This document shows positions 53,923-62,057 of a stretch of 64,000 bases of DNA, one piece after another. Position 1 is the stretch's first letter. Each line of letters starts with the position of its first letter. The notes beneath the pieces were generated by a model, which ran no database searches, had not been told where the DNA came from, and worked only from the letters and a program-made list of their open reading frames with translations. Origin of the DNA: Paucisalibacillus globulus DSM 18846 (GTDB taxonomy: Bacteria; Bacillota; Bacilli; Bacillales; Amphibacillaceae); the NCBI RefSeq assembly GCF_000482485.1, contig NZ_KI519437.1, forward strand, positions 1-64,000, in the 5' to 3' direction. The translations under genes and the position numbers were made by a program.

Positions 53923-54654
53923 CTATTTCCTATTCAAAATATAAATCGCCCCACCATAGCCCAACACACACCATATCAGTAAATTAATATAATTCCCTAT
54001 CGTTGCATCAAAAGTAGACGCTGCTAACGATTCCCGCATGACTTCTGCCATCGAGTAGATTGGTAGAACTTCATGAAGTGCTTGTAGCCATTCAGGAAGT
54101 CTTTCCATTGGAAAATTAACTGGTGAAAACATAAGCGCTCCGAAAACAATGACTTGTGATAACGCTAATGAGGTTGTTGGTGATAATAAATAAGAGAAGC
54201 CATAGCCAACTCCAATCGAGGTTAAGGCGATCATAAGAAGGGCAGGAACTACTGTCCAGGACACATCATATCCAGGACTAAACATCAGATGCGCAACTAT
54301 AGAAGCCATTACAATACCCGGGATGGTAATCAGTAACCAGATGGTTGTATCAGCACCTAAGATAGCCGAACGCTTAACAGGCCATGTCCGCATAAATTCC
54401 AAAAATCCATCAGATTTTGATGTCCCAACCTGTTGGGGTAGAATAACTAACCCTGTGAAAATTAAAATAATTGTTGGTGCACCGGTTGCTAAATAAAGAA
54501 TGGATTGTGTATCAGGAGTAGGTATTAAATAAGTAAAACCAATGACAATCCCTATGGATATCAGGATTTGAATCAACACCATAAAAATAAGAAAACCGGC
54601 ATTTCGTAAAAATTGCATTTGAAATATATACTTGAATTCATTAAATACACTCAT
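53923..54654 (-). CDS. ABC-2 type transporter permease
   Basis: 243 residues with six hydrophobic segments, starting MSVFNEFKYIFQMQFLRNAG, with the ABC-2 stretch FSPVNFPMERLPEWLQALHE near the end. Its ATG overlaps the ATPase stop by 4 bp (ATGA), so they form one unit. It exports a substrate that cannot be named. It is the last gene of the MerR-ATPase-permease operon. Confidence 0.9.
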   Translation of the reverse strand: MSVFNEFKYIFQMQFLRNAGFLIFMVLIQILISIGIVIGFTYLIPTPDTQSILYLATGAPTIILIFTGLVILPQQVGTSKSDGFLEFMRTWPVKRSAILGADTTIWLLITIPGIVMASIVAHLMFSPGYDVSWTVVPALLMIALTSIGVGYGFSYLLSPTTSLALSQVIVFGALMFSPVNFPMERLPEWLQALHEVLPIYSMAEVMRESLAASTFDATIGNYINLLIWCVLGYGGAIYILNRK

Positions 54655-55586
54655 GACGATACCACCACCTTCTTTGAAGTTAATTCAATATATGCGTCCT
54701 CTATTGTTGTTGGGGATATGGAATAATCGACTACAACCCCTTTATCTACTTCACGTCTCGCCCACTCTATTACGTCTGATATATTCGAGGGGTTGATTTG
54801 ACAAATCATTCGTGTTCCGCTTTGATGCGTAGCAATTGCCCATTCAGGAACATGTATATTCTCTATATTGCTAATAGTAAATTCCATTCGCATTTGGTTA
54901 GTTATGGAACTCTTTATTTCAGAAGGTGTGCCCTTTGTTAAAATTTTCCCCTTATCAATGATTGCAACCCGATCCACAGCCTTCTCCGCCTCCAACACAT
55001 TATGTGTAACTAAAATGACAGAAGTACCATCCTTCGTTAGGCTACGAATCACATCCCAAAGATAACGTCTTCGGACCGGATCCACATCATTAGTCGGCTC
55101 ATCTAGAATAACCAATTTTCCTGGAGCAATTACCGCCATACAAAAAGCAGTTAGTCTGCGCGCACCGCCAGACAGCCTTTCACCTTCTTTATCTGCCCAC
55201 TCTCCCATACCAAGTGATTCAAACAGCATATCCAGTCGTTTCGGATTATAGTTCTTCCCTGCACGCATTTTCCCCATGATTGAAACTGCCTGCCTCGGAG
55301 TAAGGAAACCAAGCGGTACCTGAGACTGTGGTTGTACTGAACAAATAGACCGAGCACGTTCTGGGGACTCTAATACAGACTTGCCAAATAGATTAATTTC
55401 TCCTTGATCAGGCGCTACTAATCCAACAATTTGATTGACCAATGTTGTTTTCCCAGCACCATTTTGACCAAGTAACCCGAATATTTCCCCTTCCTTTATT
55501 TGAAGGGAGAGATTGTCATTAGCAATCACACGTGTTTTTCCCTTTCCACGAAATATCTTTGTCACATTTCTCACATCAAGTACCAT
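54651..55586 (-). CDS. ABC transporter ATP-binding protein
   Basis: 311 residues. Walker A is GLLGQNGAGKTTLV, the Q-loop is SVQPQSQVP, Walker B is LVILDEPTND and the H-loop is VILVTHNV. The signature is LSGGARRL in place of LSGGQ, a substitution at the fifth position. A C-terminal extension of about 80 residues follows. The start overlaps the MerR stop (TAATG), after AGGAGG. It powers the adjacent permease. Confidence 0.92.
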   Translation of the reverse strand: MVLDVRNVTKIFRGKGKTRVIANDNLSLQIKEGEIFGLLGQNGAGKTTLVNQIVGLVAPDQGEINLFGKSVLESPERARSICSVQPQSQVPLGFLTPRQAVSIMGKMRAGKNYNPKRLDMLFESLGMGEWADKEGERLSGGARRLTAFCMAVIAPGKLVILDEPTNDVDPVRRRYLWDVIRSLTKDGTSVILVTHNVLEAEKAVDRVAIIDKGKILTKGTPSEIKSSITNQMRMEFTISNIENIHVPEWAIATHQSGTRMICQINPSNISDVIEWARREVDKGVVVDYSISPTTIEDAYIELTSKKVVVSS

Positions 55587-56326
55587 TACTTCGCCTCCTT
55601 ATGTGCTTCAGAAACACGTTGTAAAAATCCAATAACTTCCTTATCCATTGGGTAAAATGCAATACCTTCCTGCAAATCTTGTAGCGATTCCCACAAGTCA
55701 TCGAGTAACTCTTCATCATTCCCAAATATCTTTTCAGCCTGGTTTAACCACCGCTGGGCAAGCTCAAGAGCCAATGCTGAGTTTGGATCAATATCATGAT
55801 GCTTTTTTATAGCTTGAATGGTTCCCATCCATTCATGAATGTCCTCTTCGCTCATCTTTGCATTGTATTCCATTATCTTCTGCATTTCTTCCCTCCCTAA
55901 ATAATTGTTATATGGCTGAAGTATCTCCTCTGGATCCTGATGATAGAATTGAATAATACTGTAAATAATTGGCCAATTAATCTGTTCCTCAAAATCTATG
56001 GAGTATGACACACTAAGAAGAGCTCGTTCTAGCATCTGTAAGCGCTCCTGTTCTCGCTTTACCATCTCCAATTGTTGCTCGATAGATTCCTTCCAGTTTA
56101 ATGTGGAGCTTTTCAATATTTCTTTAATTTTATCAAGTGAAAATCCCATGTACTTCAATGCCAAGACACGTTCTAATTGCATAACATTATCCTCGTTATA
56201 TAACCGATGCCCACCTTCAGTTTTCGACGAAGGTTTAATTAATCCAATTTCATCGTAATAATCTAGCGTCCTAACCGTTACACCGGTATTTTTAGATAGC
56301 TTGCCAATTGTATATATTTTCCTCAC
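55586..56326 (-). CDS. MerR family regulator controlling the ABC exporter
   Basis: About 246 residues from GTG 56326. The MerR DNA-binding domain is YTIGKLSKNTGVTVRTLDYY, then GGHRLYNEDNVMQLERVLAL, followed by a dimerisation helix and a C-terminal effector region of about 140 residues (LQPYNNYLGREEMQKIMEYN, with helical Trp-rich segments) like the TipA/SkgA-type MerR proteins. The effector is probably a small hydrophobic or peptide ligand. It overlaps the ATPase gene and is autoregulated through the palindromic 19-bp-spacer promoter. The exact start is uncertain; AGGAGG lies 13 nt from the GTG. Confidence 0.88.
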   Translation of the reverse strand: MRKIYTIGKLSKNTGVTVRTLDYYDEIGLIKPSSKTEGGHRLYNEDNVMQLERVLALKYMGFSLDKIKEILKSSTLNWKESIEQQLEMVKREQERLQMLERALLSVSYSIDFEEQINWPIIYSIIQFYHQDPEEILQPYNNYLGREEMQKIMEYNAKMSEEDIHEWMGTIQAIKKHHDIDPNSALALELAQRWLNQAEKIFGNDEELLDDLWESLQDLQEGIAFYPMDKEVIGFLQRVSEAHKEAK

Positions 56327-56344
56327 TCCCTTATCTTTTCCTCC

Positions 56345-56375
56345 AGTATAAAACAACACGTTACGTGTTGTTCAA
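56345..56375 (-). promoter_or_regulatory. MerR-type promoter with palindromic operator in a 19-bp spacer
   Basis: Minus strand TTGAAC (56375-56370), 19 nt, TATACT (56350-56345). The spacer holds the palindrome AACAACACGT-T-ACGTGTTGTT arms (56352-56372). A 19-20 bp spacer carrying the operator is the hallmark of MerR activation by DNA distortion. Confidence 0.85.
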
Positions 56376-56424
56376 TAGGGAAGTGTAAAAATTTTTAGAA
56401 AAAAATAAATTACACAACAAAAAA

Positions 56425-56455
56425 AGAGTAATCGATCATTATATCGTATTACTCT
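56425..56455 (-). terminator. Second terminator upstream of merR
   Basis: AGAGTAAT pairs with ATTACTCT; on the minus strand TTTTTTTGTTG follows. With the hairpin at 56514-56557 it isolates the exporter operon from the lipoprotein gene. Confidence 0.8.
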
Positions 56456-56513
56456 TCCTAAAAAGGCCTCTACTATATAAATCTATTTTAACGCATTCTT
56501 CTTAGAAAAAAAC

Positions 56514-56557
56514 AAACAGGAGAGCCGATTATCTATACATCCAACCGGTTCTCCTGT
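56514..56557. terminator. Terminator of the DUF5068 lipoprotein gene
   Basis: AAACAGGAGA-CCG pairs with CGG-TCTCCTGTTT around a 14-nt loop, with T tracts on both sides. Confidence 0.85.
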
Positions 56558-56629
56558 TTTTTAGATTAGATCACGCACTACTCTACTAATCTGTATTCTA
56601 TCGTTCTTTCTAGATAAAATCATTAATAA

Positions 56630-57910
56630 TTAAAGCTCAAAATTCGCTGTCTTCCCTTTAGAAAGATCCTTTGCATCCTGACCTTTAATAGGTCCAAATT
56701 CAATTTGGAAAGATTTTTCCTTCCAAATTTTATCATATTGTTCTTTATCTAATAAGTATATTTGTAGATACTCACCAGAATTTCCAGTTTCTATTAAATC
56801 ATTGTAGCTATAATCTAGTAACATTCCTTGATCGAACATATACTGGTCACCGTCGTTAACTATCAGTTTGGAGCTCATCGATGATAGACCAATAGGGTCA
56901 GATCCCTTATTATCAAGGTTGAACTTAACTGTCAATACAACAATTCCATTTGTCCAATCTGCAAACCTCGGTGCCTCTATTTCATTTGGAGTGAATTCTG
57001 TAAACTGGTACCCGTCTAACGTAACGGTCACTTCACCTAACTTTTCGCTTTTACCAATTTCAGATTCTTCCTTAAGCATTTTCTTTTCGCCCATATCATC
57101 TGTTGTTATCTTATCTTTATAAAAAGCCTCATTGGCTGCAACTTTTTCTGCACCAGCTTCATTTAAGCTTAAAGTGAACTGGCCGACTTTTCCAATTGGA
57201 TTACCAAAGTCACCTTTTACTGATTCAGCAGCAGGAACTTCCACCGCTACAGTCGATACGTCTAATGCTACTTGTAAATGGGATTTACCAAAAGGATATG
57301 CATAATATCCTGTCACCGATTCTCCTGCTTTAAGTTCATAATCATTTGTTGGTGACAATATTTCACTTAAACGATCTTCTTCTGGTAATAAATCTCTATA
57401 ATCGTTATATGCCTTCTCAGCACCTGTGAATGAAAGGTAAAAAGCAGGCATGTAATACACGTCATTATCCGTGTCATTCGTCACGGTATATTGAGCAATG
57501 ATGACACCACCATCGGTTTCATCATTAAAAGGGATACTAAAATCTGTATGGAAATCTTTTAACTCAACAAGTGTATACGCATCTAAGGAGACTTCTACAC
57601 CTTCCATAGTATGTACTTGTGGTTCCTTTTTTTCATAAAGAATATTCGCTGTTCCCTCTGTTTCATTCTCCATAAAAGTAATTAATTCTGAGAAATCACT
57701 TGTAGCACTTGCTTTAGTCGCTACTTCTTCTTCCTCTTCTGATTGTTCTTCTTCCTCTTCTTCTTGAACTTCTTCTTCCGTTTCTGTTTCTTTTTCTTCT
57801 GTGACCTTTTCTTTCTCATCTGCTTTTGCTTCATCCTTATCATTACCGCAACCACTAACAATAAGCATTGCTAGTAATATCGTGACAAGAAGCATGCCTA
57901 TTCTGCCCAA
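56630..57910 (-). CDS. Large acidic lipoprotein, DUF5068 type
   Basis: 426 residues. The signal peptide ends in the lipobox VSGC (Cys21), followed by a Glu/Lys-rich low-complexity linker at about residues 23-66. The body has two related Ig-like beta domains: about 100-230 (EVSLDAYTLVELKDFHTDFS) and about 295-420 (EVTVTLDGYQFTEFTPNEIE). Both have a pattern seen in DUF4352/DUF5068 proteins. The start is TTG 57910, 10 nt after GGAGG. It is anchored outside the membrane; function is unknown. Confidence 0.85.
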   Translation of the reverse strand: MGRIGMLLVTILLAMLIVSGCGNDKDEAKADEKEKVTEEKETETEEEVQEEEEEEQSEEEEEVATKASATSDFSELITFMENETEGTANILYEKKEPQVHTMEGVEVSLDAYTLVELKDFHTDFSIPFNDETDGGVIIAQYTVTNDTDNDVYYMPAFYLSFTGAEKAYNDYRDLLPEEDRLSEILSPTNDYELKAGESVTGYYAYPFGKSHLQVALDVSTVAVEVPAAESVKGDFGNPIGKVGQFTLSLNEAGAEKVAANEAFYKDKITTDDMGEKKMLKEESEIGKSEKLGEVTVTLDGYQFTEFTPNEIEAPRFADWTNGIVVLTVKFNLDNKGSDPIGLSSMSSKLIVNDGDQYMFDQGMLLDYSYNDLIETGNSGEYLQIYLLDKEQYDKIWKEKSFQIEFGPIKGQDAKDLSKGKTANFEL

Positions 57911-58263
57911 TATTTTCCAACCTCCATTTTTACAAACTGATTACATCTTACCATATTATTTTTTCTGGTAATATAAGGCAAAGGGATTAAATTATAAGTA
58001 GAAAGTATGACATAAGCATGTCGCAAGTCTTGCTACTTTAGACGGATAAACCCATTTAAAAAAGAGTTCCTTCTTACACAATTATTCATATTGCAGATCC
58101 AGCATATTCAGAGTGAGGAGATTTCCAACCTCCGTAAATCTATTGTGATAAAGCAACAAGACTAAACCACAATTTAGGTCCTATTTCCCTTTTTCTTCAT
58201 TTCGCATGACAATTCCAAGATCATTTGTTATGGTATATCTGAACAATTAAATATTCAAAATCA
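57911..58263. other. Gap upstream of the TPP riboswitch
   Basis: No supported gene was seen. An extended -10 (TGGTATATC near 58228-58236) may start the riboswitch leader. A small unresolved AT-rich stretch fills the rest. Confidence 0.5.
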
Positions 58264-58364
58264 ACTACTAGGGGTGCCCAAGAATTCGTGGGCTGAGAGG
58301 AAAGCACGGTAGCTTTCTGACTCTTACGTACCTGATCTGGTTAGTACCAGCGGAGGGAAGTAGT
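58264..58364 (+). ncRNA. TPP riboswitch (THI element)
   Basis: Conserved blocks are ACTAGGGGTGCCC, GGGCTGAGAGG, ACCTGATCTGG and TTAGTACCAGCGGAGGGAAG. It lies about 94 bp before thiW, and an attenuator hairpin follows. Confidence 0.95.
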
Positions 58365-58399
58365 CGGACGACATACGTCCATTCTATTTCAGCTTATTT

Positions 58400-58427
58400 A
58401 GCCAGGTCCCTCCCTTAGGACCTGGCT
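58400..58427 (+). terminator. TPP-dependent attenuator terminator
   Basis: AGCCAGGTCC pairs with GGACCTGGCT, followed by TTTTTTGG, 30 bp before thiW. Confidence 0.9.
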
Positions 58428-58457
58428 TTTTTGGTTCCCCTAAAATAGGAGGGAAAA

Positions 58458-58946
58458 ATGAATCGAACACGTTTATTAACAACAATGGCAGTACTAGTCG
58501 CAATTGGCACATTAGGCGCACAGCTTTTATGGTTTCCAGCTGGAATTTCGAAAGCATATCCTGTTCAACATGCCGTGAATGTAATGGCAGCAGTGACACT
58601 AGGACCATGGCCTGCAGTTGCAATTGCTTTTATGATTGGCTTGCTGCGAAACATGCTTGGCCTAGGAACATTGCTAGCATTTCCCGGGGGAATGATTGGA
58701 GCTTTCCTGGCAGGATATCTTTACCAAAGGTTTAGAAAAAATGGGGTAGCTGTCATTGGAGAAGCAATTGGTACCGGCATATTCGGATCTATATTCGCAG
58801 TACCCTTTGCCATTCTACTAATGGGAAGCTCGATTGGGGCTTTTGCCTTTCTACCATCATTTCTCATAAGCAGTATTTCTGGAGGTCTCATTGGTTGGTT
58901 TATCCTATCACGAATCAATCTTGAAAAACGAATACAAACATATTAG
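58458..58946 (+). CDS. thiW: ThiW, ECF S component for hydroxyethylthiazole
   Basis: 162 residues with five to six hydrophobic segments; TRLLTTMAVLVAIGTLGAQL, PVQHAVNVMAAVTLGPWPAV and GMIGAFLAGYLYQRFRK match ThiW. ATG 58458 follows AGGAGGG. It binds the thiazole moiety and imports it with the shared ECF ATPases and T subunit, which are encoded elsewhere. It is the first gene of the thi operon. Confidence 0.93.
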   Translation: MNRTRLLTTMAVLVAIGTLGAQLLWFPAGISKAYPVQHAVNVMAAVTLGPWPAVAIAFMIGLLRNMLGLGTLLAFPGGMIGAFLAGYLYQRFRKNGVAVIGEAIGTGIFGSIFAVPFAILLMGSSIGAFAFLPSFLISSISGGLIGWFILSRINLEKRIQTY

Positions 58947-58959
58947 GGAGGTTTTTTAA

Positions 58960-59652
58960 ATGAAATTCACGGAACAATTACGTAAAGAAAATGATGATAT
59001 CTATCAATTAATCTTTTTCCATCCATTTGTTGAAGGGATTGGAAAAGGCGATATAGCCAAAGAGGCCATTACCCATTATGTAAAGGCTGATTTTGAATAC
59101 CTCAATGCTTTCATGAAAATCTATGGAATGGCACTCGCAAAATCTACAAGTCGGGAAGACATTAGCTTTTTCCATGAAAAAATCAGTTTTGTTTTACATG
59201 ATGAGACCCACCCCCACCACAATTTCTGTGAGTATATCGGGGTTGGGTATGAGGAATTACAAGGGCATCCGCTACCCCCAACAGCTGATCATTATATCAA
59301 ACATATGATGTATCATGCTCAAATAGGGACGTTAGGAGAAATATTAGCTGCTCTACTTCCTTGCCCTTGGACCTATCTAGAAATTGGAAAAGAACTAATG
59401 AAAAAATACAATCCAACGGAAGAACATCCTTTTTACCATTGGATTAGCTTTTATGCAGACGATGTCGTTGAAAAAACCACACTGGAAATGCGAGAGCTCC
59501 TTGATAAATATATGGAACAAGCATCTCCGGAAGAGGTTATTCGAGCTCAAGATGCTTTTCGTAAAAGCTGTCAATTAGAATGGAAGTTTTGGGAAATGGC
59601 ATTCACTTGTGAGGAATGGCCATCAAAAAAGAAGGTGCTTACTAGTGAATAA
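58960..59652 (+). CDS. tenA: TenA, aminopyrimidine aminohydrolase (thiaminase II)
   Basis: 230 residues. The catalytic Cys135 is in LLPCPWTYLEIG; YVKADFEYLNAFMKIYGMAL and the helical fold with DDVVEKTTLEMRELLDKYME are typical. It releases HMP from breakdown products of thiamine (salvage). ATG 58960 follows GGGAGG. It lies 13 bp after thiW. Confidence 0.95.
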   Translation: MKFTEQLRKENDDIYQLIFFHPFVEGIGKGDIAKEAITHYVKADFEYLNAFMKIYGMALAKSTSREDISFFHEKISFVLHDETHPHHNFCEYIGVGYEELQGHPLPPTADHYIKHMMYHAQIGTLGEILAALLPCPWTYLEIGKELMKKYNPTEEHPFYHWISFYADDVVEKTTLEMRELLDKYMEQASPEEVIRAQDAFRKSCQLEWKFWEMAFTCEEWPSKKKVLTSE

Positions 59653-60451
59653 TATTTCATGTGCACTTACCATTGCAGGAACAGACCCAAGCGGCGGGGC
59701 AGGGATTCACGCAGACCTGAAAACATTTCAAGAACTGAAAACGTATGGCATGTCTGTCATTACCTCTGTCGTTGCACAAAACACAACTGGGGTTCAAGCA
59801 GTTCATCACGTACCAGAAGAAATGATAACCAGGCAATTAGATTCTATCTTATCCGATATGCCTATTCACGCTTATAAAACTGGCATGATCGCGACTATTA
59901 GTATGATGAAAGTAATCAAAGAAAAAATTAAAAACCTTACTATTCCTTATGTCATGGACCCAGTAATGGTTGCAACGAGTGGAGATGAACTAATTCATAC
60001 AGATGCCCGTAGTTATTTACTGGACCATCTTTTACCCTTAGCGACCATCGTAACCCCAAACATTCCAGAAGCAGAATTCATTACTGGCAAATCCATTAAA
60101 ACTATTGCAGATATGGAGGATGCCGCAAATGAAATTGTACACCAGTATGGAGCTGGAGCTGCTCTTGTAAAGGGTGGACATTTAGTTGGTGAAGCAATTG
60201 ATATTCTTTATGACGGGGATAAACTCTATACATTTAGTGCCAAACGCATACATACCAATAACACTCACGGAACAGGCTGTACGTACTCAGCTGCCATTAC
60301 ATCCTATTTAAGCCAAGGGGTAGCATTACCTATCGCCGTAGAAAAATCCAAGCAATTTATTACGAATGCTATACAATTTGCCTTTCCTCTCGGGAATGGT
60401 AACGGGCCGACAAATCACTTCGCAGCGCGGATGAAGGGGGTAACAAGATGA
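59645..60451 (+). CDS. thiD: ThiD, HMP/HMP-P kinase
   Basis: 268 residues. CALTIAGTDPSGGAGIHADL at the start, YVMDPVMVATSGDELI and the anion hole region THGTGCTYSAAI with catalytic Asp-containing GTGC loop show the ribokinase-like fold. The start is GTG 59645, overlapping the tenA stop by 8 bp, with AAGGTG upstream; the longer frame has no site. It phosphorylates HMP to HMP-PP. Confidence 0.94.
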   Translation: MNNISCALTIAGTDPSGGAGIHADLKTFQELKTYGMSVITSVVAQNTTGVQAVHHVPEEMITRQLDSILSDMPIHAYKTGMIATISMMKVIKEKIKNLTIPYVMDPVMVATSGDELIHTDARSYLLDHLLPLATIVTPNIPEAEFITGKSIKTIADMEDAANEIVHQYGAGAALVKGGHLVGEAIDILYDGDKLYTFSAKRIHTNNTHGTGCTYSAAITSYLSQGVALPIAVEKSKQFITNAIQFAFPLGNGNGPTNHFAARMKGVTR

Positions 60452-61218
60452 ACGATTCTATCATCAAAAAAGTTAGGACAAAGAACCCACTCATCCATCA
60501 TTTAACCAATCAAGTCGCAATCAATTTTACCGCTAATGGTTTGCTTTCTTTTGGAGGATCACCCATTATGGCTAAAGCAAGGGAGGAAGCAAAAGAAATA
60601 GCTCAATTGGCTGATGGCGTATTATTGAATATTGGTACGATAACGAAGCAGGAAGTTCCGGCAATGATCCTTGCCGGTAAAACCGCTAATGAACGAAATA
60701 TACCCGTTGTCTTAGACCCAGTTGGAGTTGCTGCAACCCCATTTCGAGCGAGTATTGTAAAGGAGATTTTACAAGAAGTCAAACCAACGGCTATAAAAGG
60801 GAATGCAAGTGAACTTGCCCATTTAGCTAATATTCCATGGGAGTCAAAAGGTGTAGATGCCATTGGTAGTGGGGATGCCGAAGCTGTTGCAATGAAGGTT
60901 GCAGAGATCTATCAGACTACTACAATCCTAACTGGAAAAACAGACATCTTATGTTCTGATGCAAAGCTAATCCATAACCAATTAGGACATGAGTTATTAA
61001 CCAAAGTGACTGGGGCTGGGTGTCTACTTGGTTCCATCTTAACAGCCTGCTTAACAACGGACGACCCGATAGAACAGCAGGCATTAACAGCAATATCTTT
61101 TTATGGATTAGCAGCAAAATATACCGCGTCAAAGCCAGAGGTAAAAGGGCCAGGCACATTCATTCCGCATTTTATAGATGCGCTATCCATGGATACAGAA
61201 ACATTACTGGGGAGGTAG
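60448..61218 (+). CDS. thiM: ThiM, hydroxyethylthiazole kinase
   Basis: 256 residues. NPLIHHLTNQVAINFTANGL, PVVLDPVGVAATPFR and VTGAGCLLGSILTAC (the anion loop with catalytic Cys) are family signatures. Its ATG overlaps the thiD stop (ATGA), preceded by GGGGG. It phosphorylates the thiazole taken up by ThiW. Confidence 0.95.
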   Translation: MNDSIIKKVRTKNPLIHHLTNQVAINFTANGLLSFGGSPIMAKAREEAKEIAQLADGVLLNIGTITKQEVPAMILAGKTANERNIPVVLDPVGVAATPFRASIVKEILQEVKPTAIKGNASELAHLANIPWESKGVDAIGSGDAEAVAMKVAEIYQTTTILTGKTDILCSDAKLIHNQLGHELLTKVTGAGCLLGSILTACLTTDDPIEQQALTAISFYGLAAKYTASKPEVKGPGTFIPHFIDALSMDTETLLGR

Positions 61219-61220
61219 TC

Positions 61221-61847
61221 ATGAACAACATATTACTTGCAAAAAAACTGCGAAAGTATTTTATCATGGGGTCGCAAAACTGTTATCAAGACCCAGTGAA
61301 AACATTAAGGCTTGCAGCAGAATCAGGCATAACAGCTTTCCAATTTCGAGAAAAGGGAAAAGCTCCCTTAACTGGCAAAGATAAATTAGAATTAGGGAAA
61401 AAACTAAGAGAGATATGCTGGGAGTATAATCTTTTGTTTATTGTTAACGATGATATTGACCTTGTAGAACCCTTAGAAGCTGACGGGATCCACGTTGGGC
61501 AAGATGACTTATCCGTGCATGAAATTAGAAGACTAATGCCAGATAAAATCATTGGTCTTTCTGTATCAAATACAGAAGAGTTAAAACAAAGCCCCATTCA
61601 ACTAGTGGATTATTTGGGTGTTGGTCCCATTTTTAGTACGACAACAAAAGCGGACGCAAAAAAGCCTGTAGGTGTAGAATGGATAACAGCTATACGCAAA
61701 CAGTATCCTACTATACCACTAGTTGGAATTGGCGGCATTAACACGAAAAATGCTCGAACCGTTATGAATGCAGGTGCAGACGGAGTGGCCGTTATATCAG
61801 CCATTACAAGTGCAGCCGATATGAAACGGGCAGTGAGTAATTTGTAG
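61221..61847 (+). CDS. thiE: ThiE, thiamine phosphate synthase
   Basis: 208 residues. FQFREKGKAPLTGKDKLELG, FIVNDDIDLVEPLEADGIHV and GQDDL, then VGPIFSTTTKADAKKPVGVE, are all ThiE signatures. ATG 61221 lies 5-6 nt after GGGGAGG. It joins HMP-PP and HET-P to thiamine phosphate. Its stop codon TAG is the first triplet of a 16-bp direct repeat. Confidence 0.95.
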   Translation: MNNILLAKKLRKYFIMGSQNCYQDPVKTLRLAAESGITAFQFREKGKAPLTGKDKLELGKKLREICWEYNLLFIVNDDIDLVEPLEADGIHVGQDDLSVHEIRRLMPDKIIGLSVSNTEELKQSPIQLVDYLGVGPIFSTTTKADAKKPVGVEWITAIRKQYPTIPLVGIGGINTKNARTVMNAGADGVAVISAITSAADMKRAVSNL

Positions 61848-62026
61848 GGGGGTGCCTGTGTAGGGGGGTGCCTGTCACTTCCCGCTTTTTGTCATATTTT
61901 GACGAATAATAACTCCTTTTAGCTCCATGGGTTAAAAGGGGTTTTTATTATTCAAGCTTGCAGTCTAGAACAAAAACGTTTATACTTTCGACAATATTCG
62001 ATGAAATCCGGGAAGTGACAGGCACC
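61845..62026. repeat. Direct and inverted repeat element at the thi operon end
   Basis: TAGGGGGGTGCCTGT occurs at 61845 and again at 61861, a 16-bp tandem duplication that begins at the thiE stop. The second copy starts an 18-bp arm, GGTGCCTGTCACTTCCCG (61867-61884), matched perfectly by CGGGAAGTGACAGGCACC (62009-62026). The arms enclose 124 bp containing the operon terminator. Confidence 0.9.
61912..61942 (+). terminator. Terminator of the thi operon
   Basis: ACTCCTTTTA pairs with TAAAAGG-GT and TTTT follows; it lies within the inverted-repeat element. Confidence 0.8.
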
Positions 62027-62057
62027 ACTAAATACGAATAATAGGGATGAGTTACAA

